A stretch of DNA of 64,000 bases from CAIWHR01 sp963713275 (GTDB lineage Bacteria; Pseudomonadota; Gammaproteobacteria; Burkholderiales; Casimicrobiaceae), in contig CAVQLG010000015.1 in assembly GCA_963713275.1 (NCBI GenBank), positions 119,368 to 183,367 of the forward strand, in the 5' to 3' direction. Below the pieces are notes generated by a model that saw only the letters and a list, made by a program, of their open reading frames with translations, searched no databases and was not told the origin of the DNA. Shown here piece after piece: positions 1 through 10,121 of the stretch; positions within the stretch are counted from its first letter, which is position 1; every line of letters starts with the position of its first letter. A program made the position numbers and the translations under genes.

Positions 1-2407
<2,407 letters not shown>

Positions 2408-2642
2408 GGTCTTCCTACCGGGTCGGATGCCGACCCCTGCTAAATGGGGCCGGTCGAGAAAACTTCAAATTATAACATCGCGTTATCCGGGGGCCGGTCT
2501 ACCCTCTCGTCCCGGCGCGTTGCGTCCGCTGCGGCGCTCGCCGTCCCACCGGTAGTGCCGACGCGCGCAGACGAAACCACGGCGCCGTCGGCCCCCCGTC
2601 GGCCTGGCCGCGGTGCCTTCGACGCGGGCCGGCGCCATCGGG

Positions 2643-4457
2643 TCAGCCGTCGTCCGGGTCCCCGTCGGAGGCGGCGCGGGCACTTCGCGCCGCCGCGTCC
2701 CGCACGATCGCGAGTTGCCGCACACGCTCTGCCTCCTCGCGCGTCTGCGTTGCCGCCGCCGGAGCCGCGATCTGCCCGTTGCGAGCGGCGTGCTGCCACA
2801 ACCGCGCCACGCCCTCGCCGAGCGCGGTTTGCGCCTGCTCCAGCGTGAGGCCGTGATCGGTGGCGGTGGCCAGCGCCGCGGCGAAAACCCGCTCGTGCTC
2901 ACTTGCCCCGAACGCCTGCATCACGGCGGCCGTGGTCAGCGGCGAGGCGCCGGCGCGGCAATGGTCGATGAGCGCGTGCAGCGCCGCTGCTTCCTCCGAG
3001 TCGTTCGCGGCGGGCGGCAACGCGAGCTCGCGCGCAAGTTCAGGTTGGAGCAGCAGGCATTGGATCAGTTCCCGCATCAGCGAAGGAGCCCGTCGCCGGG
3101 TCCCTGCGGGTGGCGGGCGCGCTGGACGAACGGGCCCGGCCCCCGCGAGGATCCCGGATGCATCGCGCTCGGCCCTCGCGGCCGGCGTCCGCAGCAGGCG
3201 CTGCAGCTCGTCCTCGGGCAGTCCCGCGAGCGCCGAGAGGCGGTGGCGCAGCAGCGCGGCGAGGATCGGGGCGCCGATCTGCCCGAGCAGCGGCCTGGCC
3301 GCCGCGACCAGCGCCGAGCGTCCCTCGTCGCTCGTCGGCGGATGCCGAGACGACAGCTCGGCCAGCAGGAACTCGGACAACGGTGTCGCCTGTGGGAGCA
3401 GCGCCTCGAACGCCGTCTTGCCCCGCCGGCGAACGAAGTCGTCCGGATCCTCCCCTTCCGGCAGGAACGAGAATCCCACCTGCTTGCCGTCCGTGATCGC
3501 CGGCAGGGTATTCTCGAGCGCCCGCCACGCCGCCTTGCGCCCGGCGCTGTCGCCGTCGAAACAGAACACTACACGGTCGGCGGTTCGCAGCAGCTTCTGC
3601 GCGTGTACCGGGGTCGTCGCCGTTCCCAGCGTCGCGACGGCGTAGTCGACGCCGTGCTGCGCCAGCGCAACGACGTCCATGTAGCCTTCCACGACGACCA
3701 CGCATCCAGCCTCCCGGATCGGATTGCGCGCGAGATACAGGCCGTAGAGTTCGCGGCCCTTGGCGAAGAGCGGGGTCTCGGGCGAGTTCAAGTACTTCGG
3801 TTCGCCCCGGCCGAGCACCCGGCCGCCGAAGCCGATGACCTGCCCGCGCACGTCGTGGATCGGGAACATGATCCGGTCGCGGAAACGGTCGTAGCGCTTG
3901 CCGCCTTCGCCGGCGACCACCAGACCGGCGGTCTCGAGCAGCGCGTCGTCGTAGTCCGGGAACACCGTCGCCAGCGACTGCCACGCGTCCGGCGCGTAGC
4001 CGATGCCGAAACGGGCGGCGATGGCTCCGGTGAGTCCCCGGCGCTTGAGGTAGTCGATGGCGACGGGGCTGTCCTTGAGCGCGGCGCGATAGTGCCTGGC
4101 GGCGCCGAGCAGCACGTGCGCGAGGTCGTGTCCCTGGACCCGGCGCTCGCCATCCCCGGGGCGCTCGACCCGCGGGACGGTGAGGCCGGCGTCGCGCGCG
4201 AGCTCCTCGACCGCCTCCGGGAACGTCTTGCCGCCGTGCTCCATCAGGAACCCGATCGCCGTCCCGTGCGCCCCGCAGCCGAAGCAGTGGTAGAACTGCT
4301 TCGCCCGGCTGACCGTAAACGACGGGGTCTTCTCGCTGTGGAACGGGCAGCAGGCGACGTGGTTGGCGCCGGCTTTCTTGAGCGGGACGTAGCGGTCGAT
4401 GACGTCGACGATGTCGATCCGCGACAGCAGGGTCTGGATGAAGTCGCTCGGGATCAT
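2643..4457 (-). CDS. dnaG: DNA primase DnaG
   Basis: Synthesises RNA primers for replication, working with the DnaB helicase. About 604 residues, a normal length. The N-terminal zinc-binding domain is clear: CCPFHSEKTPSF followed by FYHCFGCGAHG, giving the CHC2-type ligands. The TOPRIM core follows (VVVVEGYMDVVALAQHG, then CFDGDSAGRKAAWRAL, supplying the catalytic acidic residues), and the C-terminal part is the less conserved helicase-binding region. I chose the ATG at 4457 (MIPSDFIQTLLSRIDIVDVI) over the in-frame GTG two codons upstream because family members begin this way. It lies between yqeY and rpoD in the classical operon. Confidence 0.97.
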   Translation of the reverse strand: MIPSDFIQTLLSRIDIVDVIDRYVPLKKAGANHVACCPFHSEKTPSFTVSRAKQFYHCFGCGAHGTAIGFLMEHGGKTFPEAVEELARDAGLTVPRVERPGDGERRVQGHDLAHVLLGAARHYRAALKDSPVAIDYLKRRGLTGAIAARFGIGYAPDAWQSLATVFPDYDDALLETAGLVVAGEGGKRYDRFRDRIMFPIHDVRGQVIGFGGRVLGRGEPKYLNSPETPLFAKGRELYGLYLARNPIREAGCVVVVEGYMDVVALAQHGVDYAVATLGTATTPVHAQKLLRTADRVVFCFDGDSAGRKAAWRALENTLPAITDGKQVGFSFLPEGEDPDDFVRRRGKTAFEALLPQATPLSEFLLAELSSRHPPTSDEGRSALVAAARPLLGQIGAPILAALLRHRLSALAGLPEDELQRLLRTPAARAERDASGILAGAGPVRPARPPPAGTRRRAPSLMRELIQCLLLQPELARELALPPAANDSEEAAALHALIDHCRAGASPLTTAAVMQAFGASEHERVFAAALATATDHGLTLEQAQTALGEGVARLWQHAARNGQIAAPAAATQTREEAERVRQLAIVRDAAARSARAASDGDPDDG

Positions 4458-4618
4458 GGGCACGCGGGCGCTCCGGCCGGACGACGCGAATTGCCCGGGC
4501 AGCGCGCCGGCACGCGTGCGGGGCCGGCGGCGGATGCCGACGGCTCCCTACGCGCGGGGGATGTCCGGATTATAGGCAGGCCGCGGGCAGGCCGCGCGCG
4601 CAGGCGCCGCGCTCCCCG

Positions 4619-5065
4619 TCAGGAAGCCAGGCGAGCCTTGATTCGCGTCGAGGCGGCGCCGAGGTCGGCCCGGCCGGCGAGCTTCGGCTTGAGCTCAGCC
4701 ATCACCTTGCCCATGCCCGCCATGCCGGTGGCACCGGTTGCGGCGATGGCCTCGGTGATCAGTGCGTCGATCTCGGCGTCGGTGAGCGGCGCCGGCAGGT
4801 AGGCCTGCAGGACGGCAATCTCGGCGCGCTCGAGGGCGGCCAGGTCCTCGCGCTTGCCGGCCACGAACTGAGCGATCGAATCGCGGCGTTGCTTCTGCAT
4901 CTTTTCGATGACGGCGAGCACATCGGCATCCGTCAGTTCGACCCGGTCGTCCACTTCGCGCTGCTTGATCGCCGCCAACAGCAGACGGATCGTCGACAGG
5001 CGGACGCTGTCCTTCGCCCGCATCGCGGCCTTCATGTCCTCGGTGATCCTGGCTTTGAGCGTCAT
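4619..5065 (-). CDS. yqeY: GatB/YqeY domain protein
   Basis: A 148-residue YqeY-family protein, related to the tail domain of the GatB subunit of tRNA-dependent amidotransferase; its exact role is not settled. The start MTLKARITEDMKAAMRAKD and the later GxMGKVMAELKPKLAGRAD stretch are typical of the family. It sits between rpsU and dnaG, which is the usual place for yqeY in many betaproteobacteria. A hairpin between rpsU and this gene (5116-5139) probably lowers its expression relative to rpsU. Confidence 0.92.
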   Translation of the reverse strand: MTLKARITEDMKAAMRAKDSVRLSTIRLLLAAIKQREVDDRVELTDADVLAVIEKMQKQRRDSIAQFVAGKREDLAALERAEIAVLQAYLPAPLTDAEIDALITEAIAATGATGMAGMGKVMAELKPKLAGRADLGAASTRIKARLAS

Positions 5066-5115
5066 CGCGGGCTCCGGGAAGAGGCGGCCGGCGGCGGTCC
5101 GGCGGCCGAAAGCAA

Positions 5116-5139
5116 GAGGGGCGAATCGCTTCGCCCCTC
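5116..5139 (-). terminator. Hairpin attenuator after rpsU
   Basis: A perfect 10-bp stem (GAGGGGCGAA / TTCGCCCCTC) with a 4-nt loop lies 20 bp after the rpsU stop. On the minus strand it is followed by a short T-rich run (TTGCTTT). In E. coli a leaky terminator between rpsU and dnaG keeps primase levels far below S21; this hairpin is in the equivalent position. The T-run is weak, so partial read-through is expected. Confidence 0.7.
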
Positions 5140-5159
5140 GCCGTGTTGCCGCGCGCCGC

Positions 5160-5372
5160 TCAGTAGAGCTTGGGCGGCAGCTGCTGGCTGCGCAGGCGTT
5201 TGTAGTGGCGCTTGACCGCCGCGGCGAGCTTGCGCTTGCGCTCCGAGGTCGGCTTTTCGTAGAACTCGCGGGCGCGCAGTTCCGTCAGCAGGCCGGTCTT
5301 CTCGATGCTGCGCTTGAAGCGGCGCAGGGCCACTTCGAAGGGCTCGTTCTCGCGAACGCGAACGCTGGTCAT
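5160..5372 (-). CDS. rpsU: 30S ribosomal protein S21
   Basis: Small-subunit ribosomal protein of 70 residues, rich in Arg and Lys, starting MTSVRVRENEPFEVALRRFK and ending RSQQLPPKLY. S21 helps the 30S subunit engage mRNA. A longer upstream reading frame exists, but the ATG at 5372 gives the conserved N-terminus. It is the first gene of the rpsU-yqeY-dnaG-rpoD operon, behind a good sigma-70-like promoter at 5415-5443. Confidence 0.97.
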   Translation of the reverse strand: MTSVRVRENEPFEVALRRFKRSIEKTGLLTELRAREFYEKPTSERKRKLAAAVKRHYKRLRSQQLPPKLY

Positions 5373-5414
5373 GTATCGATTCCTTGTCGGGGGTGCGAGT
5401 TGCGATAGCCGATA

Positions 5415-5443
5415 AATATAACCTTTTGCCGTCCTCTTCGCAA
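5415..5443 (-). promoter_or_regulatory. Sigma-70-type promoter of rpsU operon
   Basis: On the minus strand TTGCGA (5443-5438) and TATATT (5420-5415) are separated by exactly 17 bp, matching 4/6 and 5/6 of the -35 and -10 consensus. The region is an A/T-rich island in very GC-rich DNA, 43 bp upstream of the rpsU ATG. The insertion element ends 17 bp upstream of the -35 hexamer, so the core promoter survived the insertion. Confidence 0.7.
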
Positions 5444-5451
5444 GACTGACT

Positions 5452-5460
5452 GACTCCCGA
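5452..5460. repeat. Target site duplication, left copy
   Basis: GACTCCCGA, repeated exactly at 8267-8275. Each copy directly abuts one end of the insertion element, as expected for a 9-bp staggered cut at transposition. Confidence 0.85.
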
Positions 5461-5476
5461 CAGTGCCGACGCACGT
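5461..5476 (+). repeat. Terminal inverted repeat, left end
   Basis: CAGTGCCGACGCACGT, pairing with the right end (8251-8266) with three mismatches. The core GACGCAC is identical in both ends. This is the transposase-distal (3') end of the element. Confidence 0.8.
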
Positions 5477-5672
5477 CTTTTTGGAAGTCGGGCGGTAGCG
5501 CGATTTCGAGGCAGAATCTGCGGCCGCGGTCGCCAACGGCTGGCGCTGAAGCGGCGACAACGGCCCGGCAGAAGGGGTGGAGGGGGCTGCTTCGACCTTG
5601 TGGGGAGCGTCCGGCAATAGGGGCGCGCCCCCGCTGGCGACCGCAGGGGTGGCGAACGTGGTTGGCTGCCGA

Positions 5673-6995
5673 TCAGGTGAAGCGGAGGCGGAACGGGCGC
5701 TTCAGGTACTGGTGGACGAGGTCGAGGTCGAGCCAGGGGCCGGCGTAGGTGTCGCGCACGAAGCGCAGGAAGGCCCGCACGCCGAGCGTCTGGTGGGACG
5801 CGGCCAGCGCGGTCGAGAAGCGGGCCAGGGTGTTGAGCAGGTGGGCCAGGCGCATGAGGTAGTGGTAGCCGCGCATCGCGTTCCAGTGCTTGGCAAACAG
5901 ATGCTCGTAGCGGTAGCCGTGGTGCTTCTCGACCAGAATGCAGCTTTCGATTCCCCACCGGTGGCGCGCGGCGAGGTTGCAGCGTTGATGGACATTGTCG
6001 CGCCGCAGCTTGTGGCTCGAGATCCAGGCGTGGTTTGCGGTCTTGGTCACGATCTGGCCGTCCTCGGCGACGGCTTGCCATTGTTCGGCGCAGGCCACCA
6101 CATGCACGGTGACGTGCTGCCTTTGGTTGGGGCCGTATTCGTAACGGATGTCATTGACCCAGCGGAAGTGCTGGTCGCGCTCGCCCCAGCGGTGGCGGTA
6201 TTCATTGTCTGGCTGCAGGCGGAGCAGGCCGTGGTATTCCGCCCAGACCGAGGGCAGCGAGTCGTCTTTGAGGACGATCATGAACTGCCAGTGGTAAGCG
6301 CGGCACCGGGCCACCACCGGCCCGTTGGGATACAGTCCATCGAGCAGCAGCATCACCGGCAGCCTGGGGAAGGCCTTCTTGAGGCGTGCGGTCAGGCGCT
6401 GAAAGGCGCGCAGCTCGCAGTCCTGCTTGCCTTCCTCGGTGTCGCCTTGCTGATAGTCGAGAAACTCGCTCAGCAATGGAATGACCATGCCGTTGTGAAA
6501 GCACAGGTTCGCTTCCAGGACATAGACGTGGTACTGATAGCGCGCTGGCGCGTCCGGATCCGCCCCTGCCACCCGCCGCTCTTGTAGCGACTCGCTCCAC
6601 AACCTGGTGCTACCGAGTTTCTGCGTGCCGTCGATGGCGATGGGGTAGTGGTTGTCGATGCGATAGGCAGCAAACTTCTTCTTGCGGATGAGCCGCGCGA
6701 CCAGCTCGAGATGGGCCTGCTCGATTTGACTGACGTCGATCTTGGTCAGCAGCCGAAACAACGTGTCGGCATGGGGCAAGCTGTCCAGCTCGGGGAACAG
6801 CAGCCGCAGGTTCTCCTCGAACTGCGGCCGCGTGATCTCGGTGTTGGCTTCCCGCCGGGAGCTGCAGTGCAGGACAAACACCAGCATGCCGTAGAGCATC
6901 AAGCTCACCAGCCCGTGCTTGAGCTTGTTCGGGTTGCGCGGGTCCTCGATCTGCCGCAGTCGTTTGAGCAGCGTTGGCAACTGCGCTCTGAACAC
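5673..6995 (-). CDS. DDE transposase of the insertion element (main frame)
   Basis: A 440-residue frame from a GTG at 6995; the open frame extends upstream to the A9 run at 7143-7151 without an obvious start, so the full protein is probably the ~509-residue product made by joining it to the short frame beginning at 7203. Conserved features include LKRLRQIEDPRNPNKLKHG near the start, a first Asp in PIAIDGTQKLG, a second in MLLLDGLYPNG, and a likely catalytic Glu in RWGIESCILVEKHHGYRYEH. Spacing and RWxIE-type motif suggest an RNase-H-fold DDE enzyme of the IS4-like type. Family assignment is inference. Confidence 0.8.
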   Translation of the reverse strand: MFRAQLPTLLKRLRQIEDPRNPNKLKHGLVSLMLYGMLVFVLHCSSRREANTEITRPQFEENLRLLFPELDSLPHADTLFRLLTKIDVSQIEQAHLELVARLIRKKKFAAYRIDNHYPIAIDGTQKLGSTRLWSESLQERRVAGADPDAPARYQYHVYVLEANLCFHNGMVIPLLSEFLDYQQGDTEEGKQDCELRAFQRLTARLKKAFPRLPVMLLLDGLYPNGPVVARCRAYHWQFMIVLKDDSLPSVWAEYHGLLRLQPDNEYRHRWGERDQHFRWVNDIRYEYGPNQRQHVTVHVVACAEQWQAVAEDGQIVTKTANHAWISSHKLRRDNVHQRCNLAARHRWGIESCILVEKHHGYRYEHLFAKHWNAMRGYHYLMRLAHLLNTLARFSTALAASHQTLGVRAFLRFVRDTYAGPWLDLDLVHQYLKRPFRLRFT

Positions 6996-7128
6996 CTGCG
7001 CCTGCGCGGTGACGGCCGCGATGCGCGCGTGGCGTTCTTCCGCGGTGCTTTGATAAGGGCAACAACGGCTGGCGGGGGTGGACTCCGTGGGCAGGATGAG
7101 ACCCGCGGCTTGCTGTTGCCGCCGTAGT

Positions 7129-7203
7129 TCACGCTGCTGGAGTTTTTTTTTGCAGCGCTTGCTTGGCTGCTTCTCGTCCCGGGCGGCGACTGACTTTGCT
7201 CAT
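7129..7203 (-). CDS. Short upstream frame of the transposase (orfA-like)
   Basis: Twenty-four codons, MSKVSRRPGREAAKQALQKK then TPAA and a stop. Its ATG overlaps the stop of the DruA-like gene as ATGA, pointing to translational coupling. Read straight through the A9 run with one base fewer, it continues as KLQQRELRRQQQAAG into the transposase frame, giving one basic, Gln/Arg-rich N-terminus. So this is best seen as the true transposase N-terminus, separated by slippage or by a one-base homopolymer error. Confidence 0.6.
   Translation of the reverse strand: MSKVSRRPGREAAKQALQKKTPAA
7143..7151 (-). other. A9 slippage tract (frameshift site)
   Basis: Nine consecutive A residues on the coding strand, in the context GCTGC-A9-CTCC. 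The upstream frame reads CAA AAA AAA ACT and stops after four more codons. Removing one A (or adding two) enters the transposase frame. Long A runs are the classic substrate for RNA polymerase slippage in insertion elements; the alternative is a sequencing or mutational homopolymer error. Confidence 0.55.
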
Positions 7204-8120
7204 GGTGGGGGCCTTTCCTGGAGTTGATCGGAACACAGCAGGCGCCGGCAGTCCGCCTGCAGCGCCTTGACGAAGATCAGCTTGGGCGCACTCTGATAGT
7301 GCTGGCCGGGGCGCGCCAAACCGCGGCCGCTGGTGTGCCCCAGCAACTGCCAGCCGGCAGCGCGGTAGCAGGTGCCGCGATAGTGGGCGGGATCGACAAA
7401 GCTCTCCAGCAGCAGCGGCCGGTAGCTCCAGCACGCCTGCCAGTCAGTGGCCAACTGGCGTGCCAGCTGGCCCAGCACATGGCTGGCCAGATGCTCGACC
7501 TGAATCCAGGGAAAAACCAGGAAGCGACTGTTGTTGACCACCCACGGCAGGTTGGCCAGCCGCTGGCGCGCACTCCAGCCGATCCAGCGATCCCGCGGCG
7601 CGATGGCCCGGGCCGCACCACCCAGCAGCAGATAGCCCAGGCTGCGCTCCGCCGCCTCAATGCGGTAGCGCGCCCAATAGCCAAACGGCTTGCGGTAGCC
7701 CAGCGGATGAAAGCGCTCCAGATAGGCGTTGCACTCCGCCACCTCCGGCCCCTGCCCCAGCAGGCGCACGCGCACCGGCCCCAGCGCGGCCAACGCGCAC
7801 TGCACCGGCTCGCCCGGCAGCACCGGCACCCGCGGCGGCGCCGCCCGCTGCCGCCCAGCCGTCCGCTCGCCACCCTGTTGGCGCCGCGCCGGCAGCCGAA
7901 TCTCGCCACCGGCTTCCAAGCGCGCCAGCAACTTCCGGCACGCCCCCGTCTTCGGCGCCCCCGCCGGCGTGAGCCAGCCCAGATGCTCGCACAGCGTGTC
8001 CGCCAACTCCGAGCGCGGCAACCTGGGAAAGCGCTGGATCAGCATTCGAATGTAGGCAATATCCTCCGCGCCAAACTCCCGGTTGCCTTGCCATAGCACC
8101 GACCCTTCAAATCCGGACAT
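7200..8120 (-). CDS. DruA-like DUF4338 protein in insertion element
   Basis: A 306-residue protein of the DUF4338 family, the family of DruA from the Druantia anti-phage system. Recognisable stretches are RFHPLGYRKPFGYWARY, RDRWIGWSARQRLANLPWVV, NNSRFLVFPWIQVEHLASHV, ESFVDPAHYRGTCYRAAGW and LGHTSGRG. The first 75 residues resemble a small helical DNA-binding region, and a Gln/Arg-rich linker follows. Its molecular activity is unknown. Here no other Druantia gene is present: it is the first gene of a transposon, overlapping the transposase N-terminal frame by ATGA, so a role in transposition or its control is the simplest inference. Confidence 0.8.
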   Translation of the reverse strand: MSGFEGSVLWQGNREFGAEDIAYIRMLIQRFPRLPRSELADTLCEHLGWLTPAGAPKTGACRKLLARLEAGGEIRLPARRQQGGERTAGRQRAAPPRVPVLPGEPVQCALAALGPVRVRLLGQGPEVAECNAYLERFHPLGYRKPFGYWARYRIEAAERSLGYLLLGGAARAIAPRDRWIGWSARQRLANLPWVVNNSRFLVFPWIQVEHLASHVLGQLARQLATDWQACWSYRPLLLESFVDPAHYRGTCYRAAGWQLLGHTSGRGLARPGQHYQSAPKLIFVKALQADCRRLLCSDQLQERPPP

Positions 8121-8250
8121 CGCGTGACAGCCCTTGAGGCGATCTGGGTCACGCTCGATTATCCAAGACCAAAATCGGAATGTCTAGCCCCTTTGCGAAG
8201 AAATATTTTCGCCCCCACTCCAATGCCTTATCGCATCAGCACTTTTTCAC

Positions 8251-8266
8251 ATGTGCGTCAGCGCTG
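8251..8266 (-). repeat. Terminal inverted repeat, right end
   Basis: Read inward on the minus strand, CAGCGCTGACGCACAT, matching the left end at 13 of 16 positions. The 130 bp between it and the DruA-like start should hold the element's promoter; it is A/T-rich relative to the surroundings (a run of A/T around 8199-8211). Confidence 0.8.
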
Positions 8267-8275
8267 GACTCCCGA
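8267..8275. repeat. Target site duplication, right copy
   Basis: GACTCCCGA, identical to 5452-5460. It marks the right boundary of the element; native DNA leading to tsaD resumes here. Confidence 0.85.
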
Positions 8276-8417
8276 CAACCAGGCTGACGCCCTGCGGCTG
8301 AGGCCCTGACCCGCCGACCGCCGGCCGCGTATCGCCGCCCGGACGCGCCCCGACGCGCCTTCCCGTACCGGCACGCTTTGCGGTATCGTGGCGGCGCCAA
8401 AGCGTCTTCCTCCCCCA

Positions 8418-9476
8418 ATGCGCGTCCTGGGCATCGAAACCTCCTGCGACGAGACCGGTATTGCCGTCTTCGACACCGAGCGGGGTTTGCTCGCTCAGGC
8501 GCTGCACTCCCAGGTCGCGATGCACGAGGCTTACGGCGGGGTGGTGCCCGAGCTCGCGTCGCGCGACCACGTCCGGCGCGTCGTACCGCTGGCGCAGAGG
8601 GTGCTGGCCGAGGCGTCGCTCGCGTTGCCGGATCTCGATGGGATCGCCTGCACTCAGGGCCCAGGACTCGCCGGGGCGCTCCTGGTCGGTGCCAGCGTCG
8701 CCCATGCGCTGGGCTTCGCCCTCGGCAAGCCGGTCGTGGCGGTTCACCACCTCGAAGGCCACCTGCTGTCGCCGCTGCTTTCGGAACCCCGGCCGCAGTT
8801 TCCCTTCGTCGCGCTGCTGGTCTCGGGCGGCCACACGCAGTTCTACGAGGTCGCCGGCGTCGGCCGCTATCGGCTGCTCGGCGAGTCGCAGGACGACGCC
8901 GCCGGCGAGGCCTTCGACAAGACCGCGAAGGTGCTGGGTTTGGGATACCCCGGTGGGCCGGCGCTTTCGCGGCTGGCCGAGGAGGGGAGGGCAGGCGCTG
9001 TCAGCCTGCCACGTCCGATGCGCGACAGCGGCGACCTCGACATGAGCTTTTCCGGGCTCAAGACCGCGGTGCTGACCGTTGTCCGTCGCGAACTCGCCGC
9101 CGGCACGCTCGACCGCGCGCGCAAGGCCGACATCGCGCGCGAGTTCCAGGACGCGGTCGTCGACGTGCTCGTCGGCAAGGCGCTGTACGCGCTGGACGCG
9201 TCCGGACACCGGCGTCTGGTGGTCGCCGGTGGCGTCGGGGCCAACCGCGAGCTGCGCGGGCGACTGACCGTGGCGGTCCGTCGGCGCGGCGGCGAGCTCC
9301 ACTTCCCGGAACCGGCTTTGTGCACCGACAACGGTGCGATGATCGCGCTTGCCGGCGCGCTGCGGCTCGCCTCGACCGGGCGCGGTGACGGCGCGTTCTC
9401 GGTCCGCCCGCGGTGGGACTTGGCGTCGCTCGCGCCGCCGGAGAACGACACCCTCCCGCTGGCGGATTCGGCCTAA
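8418..9476 (+). CDS. tsaD: tRNA N6-threonylcarbamoyladenosine synthase subunit TsaD
   Basis: Transfers the threonylcarbamoyl group to A37 of ANN-decoding tRNAs, with TsaB and TsaE. A 352-residue ASKHA-fold protein: MRVLGIETSCDETGIAVFD at the start, the metal-binding HHLEGH, LLVSGGHTQFY, DDAAGEAFDKTAKVLGLGYP, and the glycine-rich VVAGGVGANRELR. I used the ATG at 8418, which gives the family N-terminus; an in-frame ATG-like start ten codons upstream is less likely. In many proteobacteria tsaD diverges from rpsU, as here, but an insertion element now separates their promoters. Its end overlaps the convergent plsY end by four bases. Confidence 0.96.
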   Translation: MRVLGIETSCDETGIAVFDTERGLLAQALHSQVAMHEAYGGVVPELASRDHVRRVVPLAQRVLAEASLALPDLDGIACTQGPGLAGALLVGASVAHALGFALGKPVVAVHHLEGHLLSPLLSEPRPQFPFVALLVSGGHTQFYEVAGVGRYRLLGESQDDAAGEAFDKTAKVLGLGYPGGPALSRLAEEGRAGAVSLPRPMRDSGDLDMSFSGLKTAVLTVVRRELAAGTLDRARKADIAREFQDAVVDVLVGKALYALDASGHRRLVVAGGVGANRELRGRLTVAVRRRGGELHFPEPALCTDNGAMIALAGALRLASTGRGDGAFSVRPRWDLASLAPPENDTLPLADSA

Positions 9477-10072
9477 CGTCCGATCGAGCGCTCCTTGCCT
9501 TCGAGCAGTTGGCGAACGTTCGCCTTGTGCCGCCAGACGAGCAGGATCGCGATCGGGACCATCGCCCAGGCCGTCAGCGTGTTGCCGAACACCCAGAACG
9601 CGCCGATCGGCATCAGCGCCGCCGCGGTGAGCGCCGCGAGCGAAGAGATCTTGAAACCGAACGCCATCACCAGCCACAGCGCGGCGAGTGCGAGGCCCAG
9701 CGGCCAGTGCAGCGCCAGCACGATGCCCGCGCCGGTGGCCACCCCCTTGCCGCCTTCGAACCGGTGGTACAGGGGGAAGACGTGGCCAAGGAACACCGCC
9801 ACCGCGGAGAGCGGCACACCCCAATCGGCCGCGCCGAGACCGGGCCCCAGCGTCTGTGCGAGCGACACGCCAAGCCAGCCTTTCGCGCCGTCGCCCAGCA
9901 GCGTCAGCAGCGCCGCCGCCTTGTTGCCGGTGCGCAGCACGTTGGTCGCGCCCGGGTTGCCCGAGCCGTAGCTGTGCGGATCGGGCAGGCCGAACGCCTT
10001 GCTGCTGACGACGGCGAACGATACGGATCCGATGAGGTAAGCGAGGATGACGAGACCGACGGAGGCGAGCAT
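9473..10072 (-). CDS. plsY: Acyl-phosphate:glycerol-3-phosphate acyltransferase PlsY
   Basis: Inner-membrane enzyme that acylates sn-glycerol-3-phosphate with acyl phosphate, the first step of phospholipid synthesis. 199 residues with about five membrane segments, starting MLASVGLVILAYLIGSVSFA. Signature loops are visible: SYGSGNPGATNVLRTGNKAA, PLYHRFEGGKGVATGAGI, and a basic C-terminus WRHKANVRQLLEGKERSIGR. It is convergent with tsaD and divergent from folB, the common arrangement in betaproteobacteria. Confidence 0.95.
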   Translation of the reverse strand: MLASVGLVILAYLIGSVSFAVVSSKAFGLPDPHSYGSGNPGATNVLRTGNKAAALLTLLGDGAKGWLGVSLAQTLGPGLGAADWGVPLSAVAVFLGHVFPLYHRFEGGKGVATGAGIVLALHWPLGLALAALWLVMAFGFKISSLAALTAAALMPIGAFWVFGNTLTAWAMVPIAILLVWRHKANVRQLLEGKERSIGR

Positions 10073-10121
10073 CGGGGGCGAGGGCGTCGGTTAGAATGCG
10101 AGCGTATTCTAGCAAAGCGCG

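Larger units (their letters stand above)
5461..8266 (-). mobile_element. Complete insertion element with DruA-like gene and DDE transposase
   Basis: A 2806-bp element with imperfect terminal inverted repeats (CAGTGCCGACGCACGT at the left, CAGCGCTGACGCACAT at the right read inward; 13 of 16 match), flanked by identical 9-bp direct repeats. All three reading frames run leftward: a DUF4338/DruA-like gene, a 24-codon frame overlapping it by ATGA, and a DDE transposase in the +1 frame after an A9 run. About 210 bp at the left end and 146 bp at the right end are non-coding. It lies between the rpsU and tsaD promoter regions. I do not assign an IS family. Confidence 0.88.

Noticed and set aside
5461..8266. 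Druantia defence system
   Set aside because: Only a DruA-like gene is present; no DruE-type helicase or other Druantia genes are adjacent. The gene is part of an insertion element.
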